From the NCBI GenBank assembly GCA_024364805.1, contig CM044496.1, positions 49,295,858 through 49,336,218 of the forward strand: a stretch of 40,361 nucleotides of DNA. The letters are read 5' to 3'. Positions 31,460-40,361 of the stretch are shown here, in pieces. The stretch's first letter is position 1, and each line of letters starts with the position of its first letter. This DNA comes from Euprymna scolopes. Lineage: Eukaryota; Mollusca; Cephalopoda; Sepiida; Sepiolidae. The notes below the pieces were generated by a model. The model did no database searches, was not told the DNA's origin, and was given only the letters and a program-made list of their open reading frames with translations. Position numbers and translations under genes: made by a program.

Positions 31460-33885
31460 ATGGAGCAGGCCTCTGCTCCTGCCACCTTGGGGGACGCCCC
31501 AGGTTTAGTTGTCGAGAAGGGGTTAGGGGGTGTCGTCCCGAAAGGCACCCCAAGTACGAGAAGGGTTCCGGGGGTCGCCGCCCCCAGTTCGGAAGGTTCG
31601 TTAGACGGTTCGTGTGCGGTTCCGGGGGTCGCTTCCCCCAGTTCGGTCGGTACGAGGTCGGGGGTTGCCGCTCCAAAAGGCAACCCCAGTGCGGTGGCGG
31701 ACGCAGTGATTGAGGGCACCCCTAGTACGATCGACGTAGTGCCACCTCACAAGGTGCGCAGTAGCTTTCACCGGAGTCGCGGTGGTGGACGCAGATAGAC
31801 ACTGGAGGACGTAAGCAACTGTGGTGGCTACGACCAGGGAGAAAGTAGTGAAGGCGTGGAGCGACTACGTACGGCAAACCCCAGGCGAAGAGGACGAAGA
31901 GCTGTGGAAAGCGACGGCGGCCAAAAAGAGGAGGCGGCCAGTAAAGCGTTGGTGGGCTTTGGAGGAGGAGGAATCAGCATCATCAACGTCATTGCCTCCG
32001 AAACAGTCACAGTCGGAGAAGAGCAGCCCCCGGAAGCCAGCAGCTGAGGGTCTACGGAGGGTAAAGTCAATGGATGTTATAGTGGTAGATGGGTGCTCCT
32101 CGGGGGTAGGGGGATCAAGACGTGTGGAGCCGGCAGAGAAGGAGGAGTGGCCAGCCCTCCCAGGGACAGATTCCCCAATTCCGGCAGCCCAAGGGACGCC
32201 GCCAACACCATCGACAGCAGTAGCAGTAGCATTGACGGCAAGCAGTAAGTCACCGGAAGGACCGCAGAGTTGGGGGCCGAAAGAAAAGAAAGCAAAATCC
32301 CCGGAATACTACAAACAACTCTTTGAGGAAAACTACAAAGAGTTTACGAAAGGAAACAACATAGAAGTGATCTCGGAAACCCTAGAAAGGATAAGGGAGC
32401 AATCAGTCTCTTTGCTCACCTTGGATGCAAAGGGAAAAGGGCTGATATGCGTACCCAAGGACCGTATGATGGAGATGCTAGGGGAACTAAAAATCCCCGC
32501 TCAGTACGCTGTCCGAAGATACAATGCCATGTGGGAGCTCCTCTTGCCGACAAAGGAAGAGGGAGAGAGGCTGGCAAGATGGGAACTCGCATGGAGAGAC
32601 ATAAAAGTAAGGCCGGAATATCTCTCAAAGAGGAGAACAACGGTCAACATCACAGGAGTCCAATGTTTTTTGATAGAGGAACAACTGGGGGGACATCATG
32701 TCACAGTACGGAGAGGTTGAGGGGATTGAGGCCATGAAGGACCCCCGAAACATTATGACCGGGAACTAGAGATTCAGAATGCGGCTGTCCAGGAAGGAAT
32801 TCTATGGAATCCCCGCCCAGCTAACCTGCGAGGGCTGGTCAATGGCCGTCATTGTGGAGGGAAGAAGGTCACAGTGTTGGCAATGCCAAAAAAAAAACGG
32901 GCCACGTAGCAAAATCTTGCCCCATGAGGAAATCAGTTGCGGAGACGAAGAAGCAGAGGAGGAACAAAAGGCGGGAGAACTCAGAATGGAGAAGGAGCCA
33001 GCAGACGCAAACAAATGGAGCAAGGTGTTGGGAAAAAAGGGAAAAAAGCAGAAACGACTCCACAGGCTGCAAGCAGAGTAGTGGCAACATCCACAAAAAG
33101 GAAACTGAGGGACAGCTCGTCTGGCTCCGAAAGCGAGGAGGAAAATACAAAGCAGAGAGGAAAAAGAGAGAGGATTCTGAACTTTCACAAACTCCCACCA
33201 CCCAGGAGGAAGTTCGGCCAACCCTCCCCTATTCACCACTCCAAATACCGAAATGGAGCAGATGGAAGATCCAGCGGAAATTGAAAATCCGGAACCAGAT
33301 CAGAAACAGGAAGTCCAGGAAAAGTCGGCGGTCCCGAGGGAAGGAAAATCCAGAAAGTTTCCTTTCTGGCCCGGGGAACAAATATTCGAAGCCGACCTGA
33401 GTCATACGGTCAGTGACCTCAATGGCAGTCAAAGAAAGCACCTAAAGGAATTGGAAGGCTTAAAAAAGGTCGATGGAAAAGAGGCCACTGACCCAAGGAA
33501 CTTCCACGACGCTCGATCAATTATAACTTTCGTCAGGGTGAATAGGGGAGGTAGGGTGAAGGCTTTGTGGAGAATGCTTGAAGCCGGGAAGTCTACCTTT
33601 AAAGGATTAAAAATAGTGGACGGGGAGCACCCATCACTCAGCAAGATTGCAAATCAATGTGAGGGGAGGGTCCCGCTTTACGTTCACCTCTCCTTCTATA
33701 GGGCATTAAAGATGACGTTTCCCTTGGACGTGGGGGGCTTGGCTTGAGAATGACGGCTTACGTCCGATCTGCTCATGGGCAGTCTCGGTCAGGCCTTCGA
33801 CGTACTGACCCCCGAGGACTTCAGACCCTTAGTTGACGAATACTACTACTTGAGGAAACATGGCCACAAGCTTGAACCTAGCTAG
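31460..33885 (+). pseudogene. LINE ORF1 (RRM-like plus CCHC), broken
   Basis: RNA-binding ORF1 protein of a two-ORF LINE. The first ATG considered is 31460; it opens a Gly/Pro/Val-rich N-terminus (to 31798) with a duplicated GVA.PSS segment. The next open piece, 31821-32720, is rich in charged residues, then has YNAMWELLLPTKEEGERLAR and RRTTVNITGVQ, which resemble the RRM-like domain of Tx1 ORF1. A zinc knuckle follows (CWQCQK...GHVAKSCP, about 32874-32924), split by an A10 run that probably gained bases. The C-terminal part is open in frame from 33253 to 33747 (RNFHDARSIITFVRVNRGGR), and the same frame runs on to a stop at 33883-33885. At least three frame changes and one internal stop break it. 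Confidence 0.8.
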
Positions 33886-36800
33886 TTTGAACGCGAAGGG
33901 CATGAGATCTCGAAGCAAGGCTGCTCGCGTGCTGAGGGATCTCGTGGCCCTTGAGGTAAATGTAGCTGCACTGCAGGAGACCCACTTTGTTGGGTCTGGG
34001 GACTGCGATGTGCTGGTAAGCGATTTTGACGTTTACTCAGCATATGGTAGCCTCCAGAGCCGGGGGTGGGGGTCTGTACTAGTGAGCCGCACCCTGTCTG
34101 CGACGGTTAACGTTGTCCACGCGGACGCTCATGGGAGGCTGGTCGTGGTCGATGTTGCCGTTAAAAGTGGCGCGTTCCGGATCGTGGCAGTTTACGCGCC
34201 CAACATCCACAGCGAGAGGGTTTCCTTTTTTCGGCGGATGGAGGCGTTTCTCTCTTCGGGTCCGGAGCGGGTAGTCTTAATGGGGGACTGGAATGCTTTC
34301 CTAGACCCCAAAAATAGATAAGTTCGGGAGGGTTAGAGGGTCGGGCGGTGTGTCTGACCTGATGGCCTCGTGCAATCTGGTCGACAGGTTCCGTCTGGAT
34401 CACTCCGGGAGGGAGATGTGGACGTGGTATGCTAGTTTGGTCGTCTGTTCGTGTACATACTTGGACAGAATGTTAATTAGAAGGGGCGGCATAGATTTCC
34501 TATCTTGTCCCACGTTCCACTGGCTAGGTCATTCGGACCACACACTGTGTTGGCCCGTCTGAAATGAGGTAATAGTCCTAGGTTGGCTGGCTACTGGAAG
34601 TTGAACGTCTCCTTGTTGGAGTCGGACGACTTCCGGGAGCAGCTGACGTCACTAATTCAGAGGGAATTAGTGGGGGCGGTTACCGGGAGTAGCTGGGGGA
34701 TTAAGCTTAAGGCTACCATTAGGCTTTTTTGTGTCCAGTATAGCCAACGCCTCGCATGAACTAGGGCGCGGACCAAAAGGCAGCTAGATGATAGACTGAC
34801 CCGGATGGTGGTAGGGGGGATTCCCTAGATCTAGCTCTAGTTAAGGGGGACCTGCATATCGCTTGGCTAGCGAGCGATATGCGGGTCAGGTAGTTAGAGC
34901 TGGGTTTAACAGTCTCCAACGGAGCCGTAAATGTTGACGCTGTTGAGCGTAAGGCCGCCCTAAGACTCGGCTCAGATGGGTACATTCGGAAGGTGAAAAA
35001 CCTGGAAGGGCGCTCTCTCGTATCGGCACGGGAGATCTGCAATGGGTTTCGGCAACATTTGGAGGAACGCTTCACCCAACTACTCAGACTCCGCGGCTAG
35101 GAGTTTGGCAGCTATTTAGCTGGCTCGCCCCGCCTTACTGCGGCCCGAGCGGCTAGCTGCGAGGGGATGGTTACAGAGCGTGAGGTCATTACTGTGTTGA
35201 AGCAGGTTGGACACAACAAATCTCCGAGGCTCGATGCTTTGCCCTACGAACTGTTCTTGAGGCTGTCGCCCACGTTTATGCCCCTTCTGACGGGCGTGTT
35301 TAACCATTGGTTTGCCCAGGACTCGATCCCGAGGCAGGTTACCAAAGGAGTGGTCACGCTTCTGAAGAAGGGGGATCAGCATGGAGGGGGGGAATCTAGA
35401 CGTCTATAGACCCATAACTCTGCTTTACGCAGATTTCAAGATTTTGTCCCGCGTTCTTGCGAACCGACTGCAGGTTGTTATCGGTGACTTGGTCAAGCCG
35501 GATCAGAACTACGCTGTGAAGGGTCGATCGATTCAGAACAATTTGCACTTGGTTCACACGATCATAGAGGGTTTAGAAGCCGACACAGAAGCCGCGCTGA
35601 TAAACTTAGATCAGTCCAAGGCGTTCGACAGGTTCGACCGTGGGTTCTTGAGATCTGTTGTGGAAACCGCCGGCTTTGGTCTGGATTCCGCAAGTGGGTC
35701 TCTGCTCTGTATCGTGATCCCGCGGTAGTGGTGCATATCAATGGTAGGTTGTTGGAGTCCTTTGGGGTCTCCCGGTCGGTGCGCCAGGGTTGCCCGCTGT
35801 CGCCTCTGTTATATGTCCTGGCGTTGGAGCCCTTCCTTCGCAAATTAAGGGACGAGGCGGCAAGACCAGTCCTGCGCGGCATAGCTCTACCTGGCGACAA
35901 ATTTGCCAGGGTGTCCGCGTACGTCGATGACTTCACCGTGTTCGCTGCAATGTTAAAGCGGTGATAGAGGCGATTGCTGAGTACGAAGTTGTCACAGGGG
36001 CCGTGATCAATCGCAGCAAGTCCGTTGGCTTGCGGTTGGGCGCCTGGACCGGGGTAAATTTGCTACCAGGTGCGTTCGGCTGGACTGATGGCCCGGTTAA
36101 GATCATCGGAGTGTGGTTCAGGCCGGACCTCCAGCTGGACAAGAATTGGTCGGAAGTACAGACGAAGATCGAGTCGTCAGTAGAACTTGGATTCGGAGGA
36201 GATTTTCCTTGAAGGATCGTGCGTGTTTCTGTTGATCCTTTACCGCTTGTCTGTTCTTCCCCTGCCTGCAGATCGCTGAAAGGCTTTAGAGCGCCTCCTT
36301 TTCAAACTTCTTTGGAAGGGAGTTAAGTCGTATGTCCGCAGACAGGTCTGTACGCAGAAGCTTAGCGAGGGAGGCTTGGGAATGCCTGACCTACATAGTC
36401 ACATGCACGCCGAGAGATTGGCGTTCCTGAGTCGGACACTGATCGAGGAAACGCACTGGTTACCAGTCGTGGAGCAAGCTTTTCCATGGCTCATATCCGA
36501 CCCCGCCGCTGAAGGTCACAGAAGACCGGCGGGGGAACGGCGTTTCCTGACCGAATGCCGAGCCGCCCTTAGGGCATTGCCGGGGTCCAGTGACCTTGCA
36601 CGACCTAGGAGAAGGCTATATGAGGAGTTAGTGGTGGGTACCGCGAAGGATCCGCTGGTGCATCGGCTACATCTGGCGATGGGGGAAGTTGTCTCACTGT
36701 GGAGTTGGGCGCCAGCCAGTAGCTACATTAATAATGCAGAGTTTTCCATCATATAGAGGCTAGTCCGGGACGCACTGCCACTCTTCGGCAGACAAGCCAG

Positions 36801-37074
36801 GGATTGTAGGTATAGTGAATATTATTATTATCCCCCGTGCCCACGCTGCAACGACGAAGCGGAGACGAGGGAACACGCGTTCTTTCATTGCAGCGGGGTT
36901 CGGAGTTTCTGGGAGTATGTCAGAGAGTATGTAACGGCTCGCATCGACCCCGAGCGGTCGGTGCCACTTGATTTAGCGTACGTTGTTGACAATGTGGACC
37001 CGCCGTTTACAAGGGAGAAACGGGCGGTGTTTCTTGCGATCTTAGCTGTAGCTAGATTAGTGACGTGGGTTTAA
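33860..37074 (+). pseudogene. LINE ORF2 (endonuclease-reverse transcriptase), broken
   Basis: ATG 33860 begins MATSLNLASLNAKGMRSRSK. Apurinic-type endonuclease motifs: LNAKG (Asn), LQETHF (Glu), VAVYAPNI, GDWN (about 34281) and, in another frame, HSDHTL (about 34528). Reverse transcriptase: YRPITLLYADFKILSRVLAN (35402 on), INLDQSKAFDR (motif A Asp), RQGCPLSPLLYVLALEP (motif B), AYVDDFTVFA (motif C, about 35918-35947). C-terminal zinc motif CPRCNDEAETREHAFFHC (about 36839-36895), then SFWEYVREYV and a stop at 37072-37074. It is broken into about eight open pieces by frame changes and by an in-frame TAG at 36754. Its 1071-codon length is slightly short for Tx1 ORF2. Catalytic residues themselves are kept. 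Confidence 0.9.
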
Positions 37075-38059
37075 CGTCTGGGCATTGTCTATGAGGGGCG
37101 ATCTGTTTCGGATCAGGATCTGGTTGTTTATTTTAAACATCAACTTTAAATAAAGATCAGATGTGATTGGGAAAGATTGCACCACATAAACTTTGATAGA
37201 TGGGTGCACAACACTAGTAGTATGGGTAGATAGGTAGTTAGGCTGCATAACCACCAAGAGTGGAAAGTACATGCTTTATTAGGGCCTAAGTAAGTATGCG
37301 TGTCGATCTTGTTCCCTTTTAGTTTTTCATTAGCACTAGGAGAGCTTCCAAAGATGCCCAGTCCACTTGTTTGTTTTGTCCCCGGCCTGTTTTTGCCCAT
37401 TACGCACTTTATCTTGGAAGAGGCCATCCATCCTTGTTGACCCCAACCCCAAGTTATTTTCACAGAAGTGCTGTCCTTTAGGTTCTCCACTCCCCACTAG
37501 GGAACGACCTGCTTGCTTTCACTTCTTCCCCCCGGGGAGGGGACCGGAATACAGTGGGCGTTCCAATTGACGAATAACAAGTAGGAAGGGAGGACCCCCT
37601 TACTAACCCGCCCCCATAGGCATTTTGTTTATTTGTTTTCTTTCTTTTTTGGTGTTTCATAGTTTGCCCTCCTCACCATCATCTCACCCCCCCCCCATTA
37701 TATATATAAAAATAGTTTTGAGTTTGTAAATAAGTTTTGTTATGTTTCCTTGTAAATATGTTATTTTCTCTTTTAAACAGCGTGAATGTCGCCCGCCATC
37801 CCGTAAGCTGGGGAGCAGTTGTTTTAAGTAGGTCCTGGTAAGAATGTAGGCGGTTGTGTATAGAATGATAGAAACTCTAGTATAGTTTTTTTTTATAATA
37901 AAGTACGTGCTTTCCAACGCAAGTCTAGCTTAGTCCATTAACAAAGACCCGTTTTTTCCCCCATTACCCCTTACTGGCCCTGGTGCCTAAGCTCTTTTGG
38001 ACCCCAAATGAGGCTTTGGCAGTAGATAATGCCAAGGCCGGGGCCGAAAAGCTAAATAA
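37075..38059 (+). other. LINE 3' untranslated region and tail
   Basis: No coding sequence. It contains tracts such as ccccccccc (about 37687-37695) and a poly-T near 37885, and ends aaggccggggccgaaaagc then taaataaa, a short non-poly-A tail as in many Tx1/L1-like invertebrate LINEs. Open frames shown on either strand here are chance. Confidence 0.7.
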
Positions 38060-38078
38060 ATACCCCATTATATTTCGG
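38060..38078 (+). repeat. Target-site duplication, copy 2
   Basis: ataccccattatatttcgg, 19/19 identical to 31054-31072; the leading A could instead belong to the LINE tail, leaving 18 bp. Confidence 0.9.
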
Positions 38079-38396
38079 GTAGAGTACTCGTCAAGGATCC
38101 GTTCTTGACACTCAGCCCGAGAGGTGAGAGGCCGGGAACCGGCCCAGCACCTGTCGGACTGAGGTACGCCGCCTGGGTAATACCTAGGAGGTCCATCTTA
38201 CAAGGCCTTGCCACCGGGCTTTCCGGTAGAATAAGTTTATTGCTTACTGCCTAAGGCGCCCCCACCGGGGAATGCCGACGGGGTTGCTCAGGCAATTTTT
38301 ACAATTGCAGGAGTGCTCCTCCTTTAGGGGAGCCTGCTGGATCCCCACTTTCCAGCCTTGTGCCACATTTTGCTGAGGTGGACAGCAAATAAATCC
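38079..38396 (+). mobile_element. Second GC-rich retroelement-like unit
   Basis: About 318 bp, GC-rich with several small hairpin-capable segments (gaggccgggaaccggccc; ctcctttaggggag), ending acagcaaataaat, similar to the LINE's gctaaataaa tail. It lies between target copy 2 and a related third copy (taccctattatatttcc, 38400-38416). Layout suggests a separate non-LTR insertion (a 5'-truncated LINE tail or a SINE) at the same target sequence. No A/B box or coding sequence was recognised, and the body does not obviously match the LINE 3' end. Confidence 0.5.
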
Positions 38397-38399
38397 TCT

Positions 38400-38416
38400 A
38401 CCCTATTATATTTCCA
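38400..38416 (+). repeat. Third, diverged copy of the target sequence
   Basis: taccctattatatttcc differs from taccccattatatttcg at two of 17 positions. It marks the right edge of the unit at 38079-38396. Confidence 0.65.
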
Positions 38417-38419
38417 AAA

Positions 38420-39202
38420 TATTGTAACACTATATTTTCTCGTACGTGCGGTCTGGATGTATAAAGATACGTCTTCCTTTAGCTTATGCGAAAATGACTC
38501 GCCTAACTCATCAAATCAGCCGAGTCATTATACCGAAAAGAAGTGAGAATCCTTTCATGAAAGTAGGCGTCCCGTTGGTAGTTATCAAAACCAACCGGAA
38601 CATTAGTTTCAGAATTTATAGCAATTTTATGAAACGAATATCAAACAAATAAACGCTTAACCCCCCCCATTTTAAATTCTGCTAATTTTAAGTATTATCA
38701 TCGCGAAGAATCAACGAACCGAAATGGCCATCAATTTTGACAGGTAATAATCGACACTAGAAATTTTGTTCCAGTTCTTTCCGCTTAATAGCAGAGCCAA
38801 GCTAACTTTTGGCAAGTTTTATCAATTAGATATTTTCTAAAGGGGAAAAATGATTTCATGATTTGTGGTAATAAAAGATCGTAAAAATTTTACGCGATGT
38901 CAACATAAAAGAAACCTGAAGTATTTCTATCTTTTTAACATTATGTTTATATATTGATTTTTCTTTGAAACCAATATTTGAATACTAGAGGATCATCGAT
39001 ATTTAATAATGTTGTCACTGTGAGAGGTAGAAGTATAGAAATTGAGATCGATAGGGTGGCTGGAATAGAGAAGGTGAAGGATAGGGAGTAAAATATATCA
39101 TAAGTACAAATTGGAAATTAATGTAATACATCATTCGTATCCCTTTGATGATAATTGAGGATTTTATCTATATATTCAGTTTTTCAAAGTTGAAAGATAC
39201 TA

Positions 39203-39207
<5 letters not shown>
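38420..39207. other. No recognised gene or element
   Basis: AT-rich sequence with a C8-type run near 38661; no coding frame of note. Confidence 0.4.

Positions 39208-39249
<42 letters not shown>
39208..39249. repeat. (AT)n microsatellite
   Basis: Pure AT run followed by a short GA run. Confidence 0.97.
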
Positions 39250-39257
<8 letters not shown>

Positions 39258-39534
39258 TGTCAATAAAATAAGAAAATGACAATATAAAATATATATTAAG
39301 GCATATAAATTTATTCGTTTATTTAATAAGGAAGTGTAGAATAAAACTATTTATACTATGTTATTTCGAAGTCTAATGCTTCTCATCAGATAGCGATAGT
39401 TACTTTAGGAGCGAAATAATTGTAGTGAGAGATGAAATATTGAGACTGTTTGGAGAGATGATGGGAGCACTAAAGTGATCTTTGTCATATAGGAGGAATA
39501 TAGTTTATAATTTTTACCTTCATTATATAATAAA

Positions 39535-39961
39535 CTAGCCTAGGTGCCCGGTCTTACCCGGGTGTTTGGAGGTGTGTGTTGAGCAAAAAAAAAAAAAAAG
39601 TGATAGTTGTCAGGCAGGCTCGAACCCGTACTGAGGAGGAAAGAACGTAAGAAAATGACGTCTTTGCCGTTGCATCCATCGCCAAACTGGGAGTGGCAAA
39701 AATTTAAATTAAGGCTAGTCAATCGAAATAGGGAATGATTTTCGAAAATATCGGCGGAAAAAGCGATCCCTCCCTGTAGAATAGTGCCCATTTGAGGGTG
39801 AAGGAATTAATGTTTTTAGCCAATCTTTCGACATTTTCCGTCCGAAGGGTCGATTTTCAAAACGATATCGATCTCGTGGAAACTCATCGCCTCGGTCGGA
39901 AGTTTTAGGCATACACATTCATAGATACATTTAAACAGACAGATGAGATTTATATCATAGA
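39535..39961 (-). mobile_element. Non-autonomous Helitron, reverse, both ends
   Basis: Plus strand: A, then ctagcctaggtgcccggtct and tacccgggtgtttggaggtg (reversed 3' hairpin and CTAG). The far end, reversed, is tctatgatataaatctcatc then tgtctg, beginning TC, with T next at 39962, so the A|T insertion site is respected. Internally, the minus strand has tRNA-like boxes (ttggcgatggatgcaacgg; acgggttcgagcctg, about 39690 and 39625), as if a SINE head had been captured. 427 bp, no coding sequence. Confidence 0.75.
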
Positions 39962-40106
39962 TAATACATTTTGATATTGTCGTTTTCTTTTTTTATTGAT
40001 ACTCTATATAAGCTCCAGAACAATTTGTTAAGCTTTGCATTATCTCGATAAGTCTCCTTTTAAAGAATCAACCTTATTCTTTTTAACTCCCCCGAATATA
40101 TATGTA

Positions 40107-40361
40107 CTAGCGGGGGTTCCCGGTGTTGCCCGGGTGTTTGTAAGTGCGTGTGTGTTGGGGGAGGGGTTACAAAAAAGTTTTGGTAAGTAGGTAAGATCGA
40201 ACTCAAAACGTTGAAGCGAAGGTGGAAAAGAAAGTGTGAAAAACAAAAAACAAAAACCTGACAACTTACCACTCGCCCACGAAGGGAGAGTAAGTAAACA
40301 GAGTTCAAATTTAACGATTAGAAAGTTAAATTGACAGGTGCGCGATTTTAATGATCACGCC
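40107..40361 (-). mobile_element. Non-autonomous Helitron, reverse, runs off the window
   Basis: Plus strand ctagcgggggttcccggtg then ttgcccgggtgtttgtaag matches the start of the copy at 39535. Further in, the minus strand shows tRNA-like boxes (gggcgagtggtaagttg, about 40278; gagttcgatctt, about 40200). The 5' end lies beyond the window edge. Confidence 0.65.

Larger units (their letters stand above)
31073..38059 (+). mobile_element. Full-length L1/Tx1-type LINE with a U2 snRNA-derived 5' end
   Basis: About 7.0 kb, GC-rich in an AT-rich setting, bounded by identical 19-bp duplications, with a short 3' tail (gctaaataaa). Order: U2-like head, about 390-bp leader with a possible intron, ORF1 (RRM-like region, CCHC knuckle), ORF2 (apurinic-type endonuclease, reverse transcriptase, C-terminal CCHC), and a 3' untranslated region of about 985 bp. 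The endonuclease class, the YRPITLL..DFKILSRVLANRL motif and the two-ORF plan fit the L1/Tx1 group. Intact duplications imply a fairly recent insertion, yet both ORFs are interrupted, so this copy is dead or derives from a template that was already defective. Confidence 0.9.

Noticed and set aside
31347-33441. Minus-strand frames across the LINE ORF1 region
   Set aside because: Antisense shadows of GC-rich coding sequence; the plus strand has the recognisable zinc knuckle and RRM-like region.

Overview
This is a repeat-dense, AT-rich stretch of an animal genome (one assembly gap of N, many long AT, GA and AC microsatellites, poly-A runs, tRNA-derived SINEs, mariner, Helitron and LINE remains). 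The mix is typical of a large invertebrate genome; a mollusc, possibly a cephalopod, is my guess, but nothing seen here fixes the taxon. I see no convincing host protein-coding exon. Almost everything recognisable is a mobile element or a piece of one.

Layout. 1-4.1 kb: GA microsatellite, a minus-strand C-terminal piece of a LINE of the type that carries a restriction-like endonuclease, a Helitron, an internally deleted mariner, and a second Helitron with an internal tandem array. 4.1-9.9 kb: a tRNA-SINE-like unit, two LINE C-terminal fragments (about 6.2-6.6 kb plus, 9.0-9.5 kb minus) and a nest of mariner relics (7.15-8.24 kb). 10.5-16.4 kb: Helitron copies, a small LINE relic, TG- and AT-rich simple sequence, a tRNA SINE and a mariner with a deleted transposase. 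16.7-18 kb: two head-to-head inverted-repeat (fold-back) elements; a third lies at 27.2-27.6 kb. 19-21 kb: hairpins, a perfect CRE-like palindrome and a minus-strand 5S rRNA-derived sequence. 21395-22367 is N. 22.6-29.6 kb: a large Helitron copy, a second restriction-like-endonuclease LINE fragment (25.4-26.4 kb minus), a homogeneous 25-bp tandem array and another Helitron relic. 29.8-30.6 kb: a LINE fragment split by a SINE.

31.07-38.06 kb holds the main object: a full-length, GC-rich, two-ORF LINE of the L1/Tx1 type, about 7.0 kb, bounded by identical 19-bp target-site duplications. Its ORFs are broken by frame changes and stops, but the apurinic-type endonuclease, reverse transcriptase (YVDD) and C-terminal CCHC motifs are readable. 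Its first bases are the 5' end of U2 spliceosomal snRNA. Directly downstream is a second GC-rich retroelement-like unit (about 38079-38397), closed by a third, slightly diverged copy of the same target sequence, as if two insertions had used the same target. 38.4-40.36 kb is AT-rich sequence with two more Helitron copies.

The points most worth following up are the U2-headed LINE with its repeated target site, and the fold-back family whose arms share a conserved core and a hairpin whose stem changes by compensating substitutions (hammerhead-like, unproven).
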